From assembly GCA_958295845.1 (NCBI GenBank), contig OY282376.1, forward strand, positions 695,022 to 759,021: a DNA stretch of 64,000 nucleotides. The letters are read 5' to 3'. The stretch comes from Caldilineaceae bacterium. GTDB taxonomy: Bacteria; Chloroflexota; Anaerolineae; Caldilineales; Caldilineaceae. The stretch's first letter is position 1, and the number at the start of each line of letters is the position of its first letter. Below are positions 54,663 to 64,000 of this stretch, piece by piece. The notes below the pieces were generated by a model. That model was given only the letters and a program-made list of their open reading frames with translations, was not told where the DNA came from and searched no databases. The position numbers were made by a program, and so were the translations under genes.

Positions 54663-57600
54663 ATGATAGGAAACGTCCGCGAGATCGAAATCACCACCGA
54701 GATGCACGCATCGTATCTCGACTACGCCATGAGCGTCATCGTCGCCCGTGCTCTGCCAGACGTGCGCGACGGCCTCAAACCGGTCCATCGCCGCATCCTC
54801 TATGCCATGCACGACATGGGCATAGCCAGCAACAGGCCCTACAAAAAAAGCGCCCGTATCGTCGGCGAAGTACTGGGCAAGTACCATCCCCACAACGATA
54901 CCTCCGTCTACGACGCCATGGTGCGCATGGCCCAGGAGTTCAGCCTGCGCTACCCTCTCGTCGACGGCCAGGGCAACTTCGGCTCAATCGACGGCGACAA
55001 CGCCGCCGCCATGCGCTATACCGAAGCGCGCCTCGCAACCATAAGCGACCTGATGCTGGCCGACATTGAAAAAGATACCATCGAGTGGAACGACAACTTT
55101 GACACGACGCTCAAAGAGCCCGCTATCCTTCCGGCCGCGCTGCCCAACCTCCTGATCAACGGCGCCAATGGCATCGCCGTGGGCATGGCGACCAACATCC
55201 CCCCTCACAATCTGGCCGAAGTCGTCGACGCCACCGTCTATCTGATCGATAACTTCAACAGGATCGACGATGTCGGCGTCAACGATCTGCTGCAGTTCAT
55301 CAAAGGACCGGACTTCCCCACCGGCGGTATCCTCTTTCGCTACCGCCAGGCCCCCAAGGGCGACGAAGAGATCGATGCCATCTCCCACGGATATGCCACC
55401 GGCAGAGCGCGGCTGATCATGCAGGCCAAGGCCCATTTCGAAGAGATGAGCCGCAGCCGCAGCCGCATCGTCGTGACCGACCTGCCCTATCAGACCAATA
55501 AGACCAACCTGCTCGAACGCATCGCCCTGCTCGTGCGCGACGGCAAAATCGACGGCATCACCGACCTGCGCGACGAGAGCGACCGGACCGGTATGCGCAT
55601 CGTCATCGAGTTGACCCGCAACGTCGACCCCAAGACCGTGCTGGCCCGACTGCTCAAGCTGACGCCAATGCAGCAGACTTTCGGCATGTCTCTGCTGGCG
55701 CTCGTAAATGGCGAACCAGTCACCCTCACCCTCAAGCGCATCCTGCGCCTCTTTGTGGAGCACCGTCAGGAGATAATCCGCCGCCGCTCGCAGTTTGACC
55801 TCGCCAAAGCACGAGCCAGGTCACACATCGTCGAAGGTCTGCTCAAAGCGCTCGACATCCTCGACGAAGTGATCCAGACGATTAGACGCAGCCAGCGCGT
55901 CGACACCGCCCGTACCAATCTGATACGCGCCTTCGGCTTCACCGAAGTCCAGGCCCAGGCCATCCTCGATATGCCGCTGAGACGGCTGACTGCGCTCGAA
56001 CGCAAACAGCTCCAGGACGAACACAAAGAGCTGCAGCAGTTAATAACTTACCTCGAAGACCTGCTATCCGATGACGGCAAAATCCTCGGCGTCATTCGCG
56101 ATGAGCTGCTTGCCCTGCGCCAGCAGCACGCCGACCGCCGCCGCACACAGATCGTCGAACGCCCCCAAGGCACCCTCACCGCTACCGATCTGCTGCCGGA
56201 CCGGCGCGTTTGGGTGGCACTGGGCGCCAGAGGTTCCCTGCGGCGCCTGGATTTCGCTGGAATCAGCCGCGCCAGCCTGCGCCAGGCAGCCCAAAACGCG
56301 GCCTCGGCCTTGCTCACCGCCAACACGCGCGATCAGCTCTTCTTCCTTGCGGCCGACGGGCGCTGTCACCGTCTGGGTGTCCACGAACTGCCCCAAGAGG
56401 GGCGCAGGCATCTGGCCGACCTGACCGACTTCAGCCGGCGGGACACGATCTCCTCAATGGTGGCGCTGCCAAACGCCGCAACTGAAGGCTTTCTCTTCCT
56501 GGTCACTCTCCAGGGAACTGTCAAGCGCATCACACTCTCCGATCTTACGGAGGCGTCCGTAGCCGCTCAGGATGTGATCAGCGTGAATGGCAAAGACCGT
56601 TTGCGTTGCGCGTTCGTGACGCCCGGCAACGGCGAGGTCCTGCTCATCACCCGCCAGGGCCGCTCAATACGTTTCCCCGAGGAGACAGTGCGAGCGATGG
56701 GTCCGGCAGCACGCGGCGTCGCAGGTATCAACCTGAAACAAGGCGATGAGGTGGTTGCCGCGCTGCCTGTCGCGCCCAACGGCGAACTGCTCACCGTTAC
56801 TTCCACCGGCTATGTTAAACGCACGAGCATGAACGAATTCAGCCTGCAGGGCCGCGGTGGCGGTGGCATCATCGCCCATAAGCTCGGCGAGCGCACCGGT
56901 GACCTGGTGGGCGCTGCCATGATGACGCCGGAGCATACTTTCGCGGCCTTCATTACGCAAAAGGGCGTGGCAAAACCGCTTGGATTGGACGAAATCCCGT
57001 CCAGCGGACGCAGCACGATGGGCTCGCGCAAGGTGGACTTGGCCAGCAGTGACGCGGCAGTAGCCGTACAGGCTGTCTCACCTGTCGTGGCGGCCATGGA
57101 CGGCCAACCGCCTCCGCTCGGTCCACAGTCGAATGGCAAGGGAGACATACCGTCCTCGCCTCCGGCAAAAGAGATCCAGGGGAATGGCAAGAAAGCCCCT
57201 GCAAAAAGGAGGCGAACAGCCGGGTCCGCCTCTGCTACGCCCGCCAAATCGCGCGCCCAGCGCAAGCTCGACAGCGAAACGACCAGAAAACGCAATTCCG
57301 CAACCGGTGAAGGGGGTGCTCCGAAGCCGGCCGCGGCAGAACAGGCGAACGGCGAAATCGCCAAACGCAGCACAAAACAGCGCCGCAAAACCCGCCGGAA
57401 TGGCGCGCAGGAAGCCACTCCCCGGGACGACACCAACAGCGCAGCAGCACAGCGCTCAATTTCCAGAAAGTCAAAAGAGTCCGCGCCTGCTTCGAGGCGC
57501 GCAACAACGCCCCGCCAGGCAACGCCGACGAAGAGCCCCGGAAAGGATGCCCAGCCCAAGGACAAGCGGGCCGCGGCTGGCTCGGTGGACCAGTCTGTGC

Positions 57601-57740
57601 AAGGGAGCCTGCTGAACGAGCCAGCCGCAACACCGAAGCCGTCTGCCGGGAAGACTTCGGCATCATCAGCCGGTAAACGCACCGGAAAACTGAACCGTGT
57701 GAGCAGCGTCACCAGCGGCCAGAAGCGAAAGCCGCGTTGA
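54663..57740 (+). CDS. gyrA: DNA gyrase subunit A with long basic C-terminal tail
   Basis: 1025 aa versus about 800-875 usual. Winged-helix region with [12 protein letters not shown], quinolone region [17 protein letters not shown] and catalytic Tyr119 in [11 protein letters not shown]-terminal beta-pinwheel (about 500-800) with the gyrase-box relative [20 protein letters not shown], which favours GyrA over ParC. Residue 80 (E. coli Ser83) is Thr and residue 78 (E. coli Gly81) is Asn. After about 805, some 220 residues are Lys/Arg/Ala/Pro/Ser-rich, low complexity and probably disordered, like DNA-binding tails. No gyrB adjoins it. Confidence 0.93.
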   Translation: MIGNVREIEITTEMHASYLDYAMSVIVARALPDVRDGLKPVHRRILYAMHDMGIASNRPYKKSARIVGEVLGKYHPHNDTSVYDAMVRMAQEFSLRYPLVDGQGNFGSIDGDNAAAMRYTEARLATISDLMLADIEKDTIEWNDNFDTTLKEPAILPAALPNLLINGANGIAVGMATNIPPHNLAEVVDATVYLIDNFNRIDDVGVNDLLQFIKGPDFPTGGILFRYRQAPKGDEEIDAISHGYATGRARLIMQAKAHFEEMSRSRSRIVVTDLPYQTNKTNLLERIALLVRDGKIDGITDLRDESDRTGMRIVIELTRNVDPKTVLARLLKLTPMQQTFGMSLLALVNGEPVTLTLKRILRLFVEHRQEIIRRRSQFDLAKARARSHIVEGLLKALDILDEVIQTIRRSQRVDTARTNLIRAFGFTEVQAQAILDMPLRRLTALERKQLQDEHKELQQLITYLEDLLSDDGKILGVIRDELLALRQQHADRRRTQIVERPQGTLTATDLLPDRRVWVALGARGSLRRLDFAGISRASLRQAAQNAASALLTANTRDQLFFLAADGRCHRLGVHELPQEGRRHLADLTDFSRRDTISSMVALPNAATEGFLFLVTLQGTVKRITLSDLTEASVAAQDVISVNGKDRLRCAFVTPGNGEVLLITRQGRSIRFPEETVRAMGPAARGVAGINLKQGDEVVAALPVAPNGELLTVTSTGYVKRTSMNEFSLQGRGGGGIIAHKLGERTGDLVGAAMMTPEHTFAAFITQKGVAKPLGLDEIPSSGRSTMGSRKVDLASSDAAVAVQAVSPVVAAMDGQPPPLGPQSNGKGDIPSSPPAKEIQGNGKKAPAKRRRTAGSASATPAKSRAQRKLDSETTRKRNSATGEGGAPKPAAAEQANGEIAKRSTKQRRKTRRNGAQEATPRDDTNSAAAQRSISRKSKESAPASRRATTPRQATPTKSPGKDAQPKDKRAAAGSVDQSVQGSLLNEPAATPKPSAGKTSASSAGKRTGKLNRVSSVTSGQKRKPR

Positions 57741-57861
57741 CTATCAGGGCTTCTTCTCTTCTTCTGATCTTCACGTGCACGATAGCCTGACCCAGGGGCA
57801 GTATCCGTATTCTAGGTGAGTTCTCCCCTAACTGTAGAAATACTCCCAGACCAGTATAGAA

Positions 57862-57891
57862 GAAGGGGCCGCTGAGCTCAGCGGCCCCTTC
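57862..57891. terminator. Perfect 30-bp palindrome, bidirectional terminator
   Basis: GAAGGGGCCGCTGAG followed by its exact complement CTCAGCGGCCCCTTC, between the convergent gyrA and LRR genes. The plus strand continues CAGTTTGTCC and the minus strand TTCTATACTGG, so T-runs are short; stem strength alone suggests termination of both transcripts. Confidence 0.7.
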
Positions 57892-58004
57892 AGTTTGTCC
57901 TCGGAATGAACGCCTCCCAGTCCGATCACGCATCTGCTTCTCAAATGCGCCCTCCCGCAAGAAGGATTCCAACTGGGCGGCCATCTCCGAGGGCCGGAAT
58001 CCAA

Positions 58005-61000
58005 CTACTGGCAGAATTCCAGACGGAGGTTGCCCAAGTCATGTTCAGGCACGTTTCGCAATGCCCCCGGTATGCAACCGCTTAACTGGTTGTGTGAGAC
58101 GTACAACTCGTACAGATTGGTCAGGCGGCCCAGTTGCGGAGGGATCGCCCCGCTCAACTGGTTACCATAGAGCCACAAAGACTCCAGGTTGGCCAGGTTG
58201 CCCAACTGTGGAGGGATCGTCCCACTCAGCGCGTTGTCGAAAACGTTCAAGTTTTCCAGTTTGGATAGGTTGCCCAGTTGCGCGGGGATTGTGCCGCTCA
58301 ACTCGTTCTCGGCAAGTCTTAGAGTCTCCAGGTTGGCCAAATCGCCCAACTGCGGCGGAATTGGACCGCTCAAAGCATTCTCAGCTAGGTTCAGGTTCCT
58401 CAGCCTGCCCAGGCTTCCCAGTTCAGGCGGAATCCCACCGCTCAACTCGTTGTCGGCTAGAAACATAGACTCCAGCCTGTCCATGTCTCCTAGTTGAGAA
58501 GGAATCGCACCGCTCAGTCTGTTATAGGATAGAGACAGGGATCTCAGTCTGTCCAGATCTTCCAGCTGTGACGGAATTTCTCCGCTCAACTGGTTGCCGA
58601 AGAGATATAGTTCCTCCAAGCTGGACAGGCGACTCAACTGCTGCGGGATCGGGCCGCTCAGTCCATTATTATGTAGCGCCAGAGATCTGAGTTTGGCCAG
58701 GTTGCCCAATTCCGGCGGGATTGGGCCGCTCAACCTGTTACCGTTCAGCGACATCGTTCTCACACTGGTCAGACTACCCAACTCTGGCGGGATCGGGCCG
58801 CTTAACCGATTGCCATGCAGAAACAGGCATTCAAGATCCAAGAGCAGTCCCAATTCCGATGGAACTGTTCCACTGAGACTGTTCCATGCCAGGTCTAGTT
58901 CGACCAATTTGGTCAGGCGCCCCAGTTGTGGCGGAATGGTTCCCCGCAACCCGTTCTCCCTTAAGTCCAAATCGACCACACGACCACTGTCATCGGTGGT
59001 GACTCCGTACCAGGTGTCGATCGGCGTGTCGCTCATCCAGTTCCTGCTGTTGGTCCAATTGGCGCCGTCGGCGCTGAGGTAGAGGGTAATCAGTGCCGCC
59101 CTCTCGGAGATATCGACCGTAGCTGTCGGCGTCGCTGTCGGCAAAGGCAAAGTCGTCCCCGTAGGCGACGGGGTTGCTGTAGGCATAGGCGTCGCTGTAG
59201 GCGTGAATGTAGGTGTAGGAGAGGGTTGCGCCTCCAGCACTATCGTCGTGCCACTGCCGATGGCGAGGCCCCCAACATAGCGAGCGCCCTGAAAAACTGC
59301 CTCTTCGATACTTACCCTGATTTCGGTGGAAATGTCGACGGGCGCAATTGCGGCCGCCGCGCTGCGGCTCTGGCCGGCTCCAATTGTAACTGTGGTCCGG
59401 GCGGGTGCCCCGTTCTGCGCCGACAATGTGATCGACAGGTCGAACGGCGCGCCCTCAGCGACCGTCGCGACGACCCCCTCGTTTGACCGCTCCAGCCCCA
59501 TTCTTAAGATGAAAGGATCCGTCCGATTGCCCGCGAAGCTCACAACTTCCAGATGGGACAGACCGCTGAATATGCCGTCAGGCAGCGAAGTTAAATCGTT
59601 GTCCGACGCGATAAGATGCGTCAGATTGACAGGCCCAGTGAAGATACCGCCAGGCAGCGAAGACAGGTTATTCTCGGAGAAGGACAACTTCGTTAGACCC
59701 GACAATCTGTCAAACACGCCGTCGGGAAAGGAACTAAGGTCATTTACCTGCAACGCCAGTGTTTGTAGGCCGGTGAGGTCGTCGAAGACACCGTCGGGCA
59801 AGGAAGAAAGACCGCTATTCTCCATCCAAAGTATATGCAGATTTGAGAGACCGTCGAAGACATCCGCAGGGAGCTCCCTGAGGTTGTTTTCTTGCAAGTT
59901 CAGGTCGATCAAACCCGTGAGACCACCGAAGTCGCCGACCCGCAAGGAACTGAGGCGCCCGCCAATGCCGCCTCTGGTAAGGTCTATTCCGAAGATTCTT
60001 GTCAAGTATTCGTCGGTCACCTCGCTGCAATGCCGGATGTTTAGGCTGCCCAGGTTCTGGCTGTTCAGGAGGCCAATCATATTGTTACGTACCTGCTGAG
60101 TGCGGTCACAGATACCTCCCGAACCGCTCTGAACTTCACTTTCGCTAATAGCAGGTGTGGGATTACCGGTAGGCGCGACCGCGGGCATGAGCGTCGGCGC
60201 GTCGGTCTGCACAACCGCGGGCATGAGCGTCGGCGCGTCGGTCTGCACAACCGCGGACATGAGCGTCGGCGCGTCGGTCTGCACAACCGCAGGCGTGAGC
60301 GTCGGCGTGTCGGTCTGCACAACCGCAGGCGTGAGCGTCGGCGTGTCGGTCTGCACAACCGCAGGCGTGAGCGTCGGCGTGTCGGTCTGCACAACCGCAG
60401 GCGTGAGCGTCGGCGTGTCGGTCTGCACAACCGCAGGCGTGAGCGTCGGCGTGTCGGTCTGCACAACCGCAGGCGTGAGCGTCGGCGTGTCGGTCTGCAC
60501 AACCGCGGGCGTGAGCGTCGGCGTGTCGGTCTGCACAACCGCAGGCGTGAGCGTCGGCGTGTCGGTCTGCGCAACCGCAGGCGTGAGCGTCGGCGTGCCG
60601 GTGGCGTCTTCCGTACGCACAGGCGTCGACGTATCAGTTGGCGCTTCCGCAGGAAGGAGTGTCGGCGTGCCTGGGGGCTCTTCCGTAGGCACAATCGTCG
60701 ACGTGTCGGTCGATGCCTCTGTGGGCGCGAGCGCCGGTGTGTTAGTTGGCTCTTCCGTAGGCATAAGCGTCGGCGTGGCTGTCGGCTCTTCCGTGGACAT
60801 AAGCGTCGGCGTGTTAGTCGGCTGGGAAACTTGAACAACAGATTCGACCGGTTGCGTCCAATCGCCCGCGCCATCGCCGTACCGAGCGCGCAGCCTCACT
60901 TTGTAACATGCTCCCTCAGCTAGACCGGCTATCGTATAGGCAAGGCTTGTCGAATAAGCATTCCCTTGACCATCACCCTCCGCGGGGAAATTCTCGCCCG

Positions 61001-61259
61001 CGCGCACCCAACTGACACGGTAATCGAGCGGCGTTTCAGCAGGCGGGTCCCACGTAAGTTCAAGAATCCCTGGCTGACTGTTCCCCACGCGCACTGTCCC
61101 AATCGCCCGCCCGTTTTCCTGGGCGTATACGGTACGAAAGAGCGCGGGAGTCGTGGTACACACTGTCAGCAAGAACACTGCCAGCCTGACATGCAATCTC
61201 ATGCCGGCAGACCGTCCGGTGCTGAACAGGGCGCCATTGACCTGTTCTTTGCGCAACAT
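58005..61259 (-). CDS. Secreted leucine-rich repeat protein with Fn3 domain and Thr/Pro repeats
   Basis: 1084 aa. Signal peptide (about 20-47, ending VYAQ); a fibronectin-III-like domain (about 50-145); Thr/Pro-rich stalk (about 147-365) with 12 units of 12 residues of the form TPTLTPAVVQTD; a first LRR block (about 380-590) with repeats like LPDGVFDGLSNL; a beta domain; a second Pro/Thr stalk; and a plant-like LRR block (about 720-1084) preceded by the cap ALITLYLSADGANWTNSRNW and built of L-S-G-x-I-P-x-x-L-G repeats, about 12. AGGAGG precedes the ATG. No sortase motif or C-terminal TM; probably secreted, roles in adhesion or protein binding inferred. Confidence 0.85.
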   Translation of the reverse strand: MLRKEQVNGALFSTGRSAGMRLHVRLAVFLLTVCTTTPALFRTVYAQENGRAIGTVRVGNSQPGILELTWDPPAETPLDYRVSWVRAGENFPAEGDGQGNAYSTSLAYTIAGLAEGACYKVRLRARYGDGAGDWTQPVESVVQVSQPTNTPTLMSTEEPTATPTLMPTEEPTNTPALAPTEASTDTSTIVPTEEPPGTPTLLPAEAPTDTSTPVRTEDATGTPTLTPAVAQTDTPTLTPAVVQTDTPTLTPAVVQTDTPTLTPAVVQTDTPTLTPAVVQTDTPTLTPAVVQTDTPTLTPAVVQTDTPTLTPAVVQTDTPTLTPAVVQTDAPTLMSAVVQTDAPTLMPAVVQTDAPTLMPAVAPTGNPTPAISESEVQSGSGGICDRTQQVRNNMIGLLNSQNLGSLNIRHCSEVTDEYLTRIFGIDLTRGGIGGRLSSLRVGDFGGLTGLIDLNLQENNLRELPADVFDGLSNLHILWMENSGLSSLPDGVFDDLTGLQTLALQVNDLSSFPDGVFDRLSGLTKLSFSENNLSSLPGGIFTGPVNLTHLIASDNDLTSLPDGIFSGLSHLEVVSFAGNRTDPFILRMGLERSNEGVVATVAEGAPFDLSITLSAQNGAPARTTVTIGAGQSRSAAAAIAPVDISTEIRVSIEEAVFQGARYVGGLAIGSGTTIVLEAQPSPTPTFTPTATPMPTATPSPTGTTLPLPTATPTATVDISERAALITLYLSADGANWTNSRNWMSDTPIDTWYGVTTDDSGRVVDLDLRENGLRGTIPPQLGRLTKLVELDLAWNSLSGTVPSELGLLLDLECLFLHGNRLSGPIPPELGSLTSVRTMSLNGNRLSGPIPPELGNLAKLRSLALHNNGLSGPIPQQLSRLSSLEELYLFGNQLSGEIPSQLEDLDRLRSLSLSYNRLSGAIPSQLGDMDRLESMFLADNELSGGIPPELGSLGRLRNLNLAENALSGPIPPQLGDLANLETLRLAENELSGTIPAQLGNLSKLENLNVFDNALSGTIPPQLGNLANLESLWLYGNQLSGAIPPQLGRLTNLYELYVSHNQLSGCIPGALRNVPEHDLGNLRLEFCQ
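60165..60596. repeat. 36-bp minisatellite, 12 units, inside the LRR gene
   Basis: Twelve tandem 36-bp units encode the 12-residue repeats at residues 222-365. Eight inner units are identical at the protein level and nearly so in DNA; the three at the low-coordinate end (LM variants) and the first have diverged. Such arrays change copy number by slippage. Confidence 0.95.
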
Positions 61260-62283
61260 TTGTCTCTTCCTCCTCTGTGTGGAGTGTTGACAAAATGGTT
61301 ATTGGAATGATCCGACCGCGCGGTCGCATACATGTCGCGGACGCGATAGGGACCACAAAAGGGGTTTCTTCTAACTCTTTTTCTGCCAACTGGCTGCCTC
61401 GGGCCCTGCAAGAGCCGAAAATAGGATCAGCAGCGCGAGCCGATGCCGGCGGCGCCGCATGCGGGTCGGCATTTTTGCTCTGGTCGGAGTTGGCGGTGGA
61501 AAGGCGGCAGTCCTGGCGACTGTGCCTGAAGAAGCGGCGCGCACGCGAGCCGCACCTGCCTTCCAAGGCAGGAACGAACCGCCGTACGCCATCGGGTAAA
61601 GCATACGGATCGTCAGAATATGAGATTTCTAAGAGGAATAGGCGGCTACCAGATGGTGCCTGAGGTAAAGCTGCAAAACGTACGACTGGGTGGGAATAGA
61701 GAGGGAAAAAATTCGCGCCTGCCCTCTTCGGGGGGAAAGGTGACGGTGTAGAGCCGTTTACCTTCCTCTCGCAATTGCTTGCTGTTTGGGGAGGGTCAGA
61801 TGCCTGAGCGGCAAATCGTCGTTGATTGCCCACGATTCGATTGTTGTGAATGTTGGCGGCAAACTGCCCGTCAATTTCCTCCTGAAAATGGTGCAAAACC
61901 CCGAGGTTGATTGGCCTCTTTCTTCAAAGACCAGGCCGACGCTCAGGTCTTTCAGGACCGTAATAAGGTCGACGTTCCTATAAACAATATACGCCCGGAA
62001 ACTACTCTTGTCAATAGGGACAACGATTTCTGCCAATAATTGCCGCATGCACTTGGAAGCAGCCTTACGAAAGTCCCGTCTGACAACAGGACCTTCTAGC
62101 CTGGTTACGAAAAAGAATCTTGATCGTAAGGCTCGCGTTTGCGCAGCAATTGAAGAGCCCCCAAAACGGGTCTCCATTTAGAGCGCACAACAGCCGTGAA
62201 CTTGAGGACCAGCGGGTGGCCCAAAAAAGAAGCGCCGCAGCCAGGACGGCCGCGGCGCAATCTGTGCCCTTGGAGTTACAACC
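61260..62283. other. 1-kb region without a recognisable gene
   Basis: Lies upstream of the LRR gene and downstream of the anti-sigma gene, both on the minus strand. The longest minus-strand frame is 61758-62177 (139 codons, translation METRFGGSSIAAQTRALRS...); no family is recognised and it has no clear ribosome site. The region is a little less GC-rich than its neighbours and may hold decayed sequence plus the LRR gene promoter. Confidence 0.45.
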
Positions 62284-62697
62284 CTATCGCCCCCCAACCG
62301 GCGAGATCAGCTGGTCGTTCGAACGATGGCTGCGCCGCCACAGGATCGTCGCCAGAACGCCAATCAACAGCGGCACAGTCGCTGCCAAAGACCAGCGCCA
62401 CGAGATACCGCCCTCCTGACGCGCCGGCAGAACCGTCTCGTTAGCCACACGCCGCCGGTGCTCCGCCAGCAAGGCCTCCTTCAGCCGCGCCCGGAACTCA
62501 GGCGACGGCCGCACGAAGGGGAAAAGCCTGCCCAGGAAACTCACCATCTGGGCGAACTGCGCCTCCTCCTCTTCTGTCCACTCGTCCCCCGTTGCTTCAG
62601 ATTCCGTATCGCTGCGCGGTGCCTGCCGAAAGGGCATGACCCGCACCACGTCGGTTCTGAACTGCTCCCACCTATTCAGTATGTTAGCGCTTCCCAT
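62284..62697 (-). CDS. Putative membrane anti-sigma factor
   Basis: 137 aa from ATG 62697, which overlaps the sigma-factor gene end by 14 nt. An acidic N-terminal half (SDTESEATGDEWTEEEEAQFAQMVSFLGRLFPF) with helices resembling an anti-sigma-like region, FRARLKEALLAEHRRR, then one TM helix (about 103-123, LAATVPLLIGVLATILW). There is no zinc-binding H-x3-C-x2-C. The role as anti-sigma factor rests on gene order, coupling and a single TM helix, not on clear homology. Confidence 0.6.
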   Translation of the reverse strand: MGSANILNRWEQFRTDVVRVMPFRQAPRSDTESEATGDEWTEEEEAQFAQMVSFLGRLFPFVRPSPEFRARLKEALLAEHRRRVANETVLPARQEGGISWRWSLAATVPLLIGVLATILWRRSHRSNDQLISPVGGR

Positions 62698-63382
62698 CGG
62701 ATGCCTTCTTTCCCTTTTGTTCGCCAACGGATGGCGACCCTTCTGCCTCACCGTCCTCGAACTGTTCGCCCAGATCCTTGCGCAATGCCGCCAGCGTGCG
62801 GAAATAAAGTGACTTGATCGCACCCTCGCTCTTCTGCATCAGCTCGCCGATCTCAATGTTCGTCAGTTGGTCTCCGAACTTGTGAAAGAGAAGCAGGCGC
62901 CGCTCCTCGGGCAACCTCTCTATCGCCGCCCACAGAGCATCTTCCCCTTCCCGGCGCTCTACCGTCGCCTCCGGCTCTTTCCGCCCTTCCGCCCGGAAGA
63001 CCATCCCGTCAATCGGGACGAACGTCCGCCGCCCCTGATCGCGATGCCAGTTGGCCACCAGATTGTGAGCAATGCGGAAAAGCCATGCGCCAAACGGCAG
63101 CCCCCTGTCCTCGTAGCGGTCCAGCCGGTCCAGCGCCCGGTAAAAGATACGCGCCGTCAGGTCCTCCGCATCCTCGACATTCTGCACCCGGCTGTACACA
63201 TACGAGTAGACACGATCAACGTACCGCTCATACAGTTCGCCGAACGCCTGCGAATCCTTCTTCGCCCGCGCCACCAGCGCCGATTCGATCGCCCGTTCGT
63301 CCTCCTGCGGATCAGCCGTAGTCCCGCCGGGCCGGCTCCCGTTGGCGCTCTTTTCTGCTTCGCTCGGAGCGTTTCCGTTCAT
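62684..63382 (-). CDS. ECF-type RNA polymerase sigma factor
   Basis: 232 aa. Sigma region 2: AFGELYERYVDRVYSYVYSRV, DAEDLTARIFYRALDRL, GAWLFRIAHNLVANWHRD; region 4: LPEERRLLLFHKFGDQLTNIEIGELMQKSEGAIKSLYFRTLAALRKDL with the helix-turn-helix. About 35 polar residues precede and 35 Glu/Lys-rich residues follow the core. The next gene starts inside its last codons, consistent with a regulatory partner. Target promoters unknown. Confidence 0.92.
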   Translation of the reverse strand: MNGNAPSEAEKSANGSRPGGTTADPQEDERAIESALVARAKKDSQAFGELYERYVDRVYSYVYSRVQNVEDAEDLTARIFYRALDRLDRYEDRGLPFGAWLFRIAHNLVANWHRDQGRRTFVPIDGMVFRAEGRKEPEATVERREGEDALWAAIERLPEERRLLLFHKFGDQLTNIEIGELMQKSEGAIKSLYFRTLAALRKDLGEQFEDGEAEGSPSVGEQKGKKASDGKR

Positions 63383-64000
63383 AACCTATAACACGCTGTC
63401 GTTGAAATCGTTGCGGAGTGTTGCCTGCAGAGGGCCTGCCCGCCGTCAGATCCAAGTCGATCGTCCCCACCAGCGGACGAATCAATCGCCCTCCATGCGC
63501 GCTAAAGCCAAAGTGGCGCCGCGCCCCACCATTATAGAGAGTCAAACGGCCCGCCGCCAAACCGGGCAAACTTCCCTCTCCCTTCTCACGCGAAAGCGAG
63601 CACAGAGCCCTCCCACTCCCCAATCCACTTCAAACCCACTCCCAATCAACCGCCGCAGCCCTATCCACTAACCACTGACCACCGACCACTGCAGTTGGGC
63701 GTTCGGGCCTTCGGCCCTCCCTTGTGCAGGGGCTGCGCCCCCGCAACGCCCCGCCCTTGCTAGCCACCCTGTTCATTCTTCCCCAGCAAAATGTCTAGCC
63801 AACAGTGTCTCCTCCCCCTCTGCCGTCTCAACCCAGCGACAACTAAGCACTGACCACTGCCGTCCCATGCGAGATATGCCGCGCCGTCACGCAAAGAATA
63901 CCCAATACCCCATTGGTGTTCTTCGCGCCCCTCCGCGTAACTTCGCGGACCAAAGAAAAGGTGTTCTCCGTGCCCCTCCGTGGTTCAAAAAAAGGTGTTC
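63383..64000. other. Repeat-rich intergenic region at window end
   Basis: 618 bases with no secure gene. Contains copy 2 of the 109-bp repeat (63698-63806), several CACTGACCAC-like motifs (63670-63690 and 63848-63860), and near the end an iterated pattern CGCGCCCCTCCGCG / CTTCGCGG and two copies of AAAAGGTGTTC (63956 and 63990). The gene to the right lies beyond the window. Confidence 0.55.
63698..63806. repeat. 109-bp dispersed repeat, copy 2
   Basis: Gap-free match to 51762-51870 with about 8 substitutions, in the same orientation. Both copies begin GGCGTTCGGGCCTTCGGCCC and end AGCCAACAGT; beyond these ends the flanks differ, so these are likely the element boundaries. Confidence 0.9.

Noticed and set aside
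57709-57984. 91-codon minus-strand ORF downstream of gyrA
   Set aside because: It crosses the perfect terminator palindrome and has no recognisable domain.
60165-60596. CRISPR array
   Set aside because: The 36-bp units are contiguous without unique spacers and keep the reading frame of a protein.
60157-60834. Plus-strand frame of GVSVGVSVCTTA repeats
   Set aside because: It is the antisense of the Thr/Pro minisatellite in the LRR gene, which has a signal peptide, domains and a ribosome site on the minus strand.
61758-62177. 139-codon minus-strand ORF in the gap before the LRR gene
   Set aside because: No recognised family or ribosome site; kept only as a remark in the region entry because chance cannot be excluded.

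Overview
The window looks like a GC-rich bacterial chromosome segment, most plausibly from a Chloroflexota lineage such as the Caldilineaceae-like bacteria of marine or sponge microbiomes. That assignment is inference from gene content: an ANTAR regulator with a PdtaS-type kinase, an AmaP-like membrane protein, several phytanoyl-CoA dioxygenases, a sulfatase, heterodimeric ABC exporters and plant-like LRR proteins. No rRNA is present to confirm it. Genes are densely packed on both strands and most lie in short operons.

Layout. 1-5.8 kb: end of a sulfatase, a VOC protein, 2-oxoacid dehydrogenase E2 and E3 genes, a minimal nucleotidyltransferase and a hotdog thioesterase. 5.8-13.3 kb (minus): scpB with an AmaP-like gene, a GT2 glycosyltransferase with a YfhO membrane protein, and an ANTAR response regulator with its HisKA_2 kinase. 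13.4-17.1 kb (minus): tRNA-Pro(CGG), a phytanoyl-CoA dioxygenase with a Gfo/Idh/MocA oxidoreductase, and a HepT-MntA toxin-antitoxin pair. 17.4-21.3 kb: a heterodimeric ABC exporter. 21.3-28.7 kb: cyclophilin, a Uma2 protein, a CaiB-type CoA-transferase, a DUF898 membrane protein, selD, hsp20 and a heptad-repeat coiled-coil protein. 28.8-32.9 kb: dnaE. 33.4-40.3 kb: rhamnose isomerase and rhamnulokinase facing three phytanoyl-CoA dioxygenases and a zinc alcohol dehydrogenase. 40.4-47.9 kb: fabF-fabH, divergent from a leaderless marR gene and a second heterodimeric ABC exporter. 48.3-51.6 kb: a membrane-anchored GH3-like protein. 52.4-57.7 kb: uvrB and gyrA, the latter with a long basic tail. 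58-61.3 kb: a large secreted LRR protein carrying a 36-bp minisatellite. 62.3-63.4 kb: an ECF sigma factor with a likely membrane anti-sigma partner. The window ends in repeat-rich intergenic DNA.

The strongest unusual point is selD. The apparent ORF begins at a TTG (26536), but the reading frame continues upstream through one in-frame TGA to an ATG at 26611. The 25 added codons restore the conserved SelD N-terminus (CAG-U-ASK) with TGA exactly at the catalytic Cys/Sec position. This SelD is therefore very probably itself a selenoprotein, and the organism should encode selenocysteine machinery elsewhere.

Other points: a 109-bp dispersed repeat present twice with a diverged third relative; a strongly structured intergenic region next to selD; several clean sigma-70-like promoters with 17-nt spacers; and a catabolic theme (sulfatase, rhamnose enzymes, dioxygenases, oxidoreductases) that fits use of sulfated, rhamnose-bearing polysaccharides. 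No CRISPR array, phage or transposase was seen.
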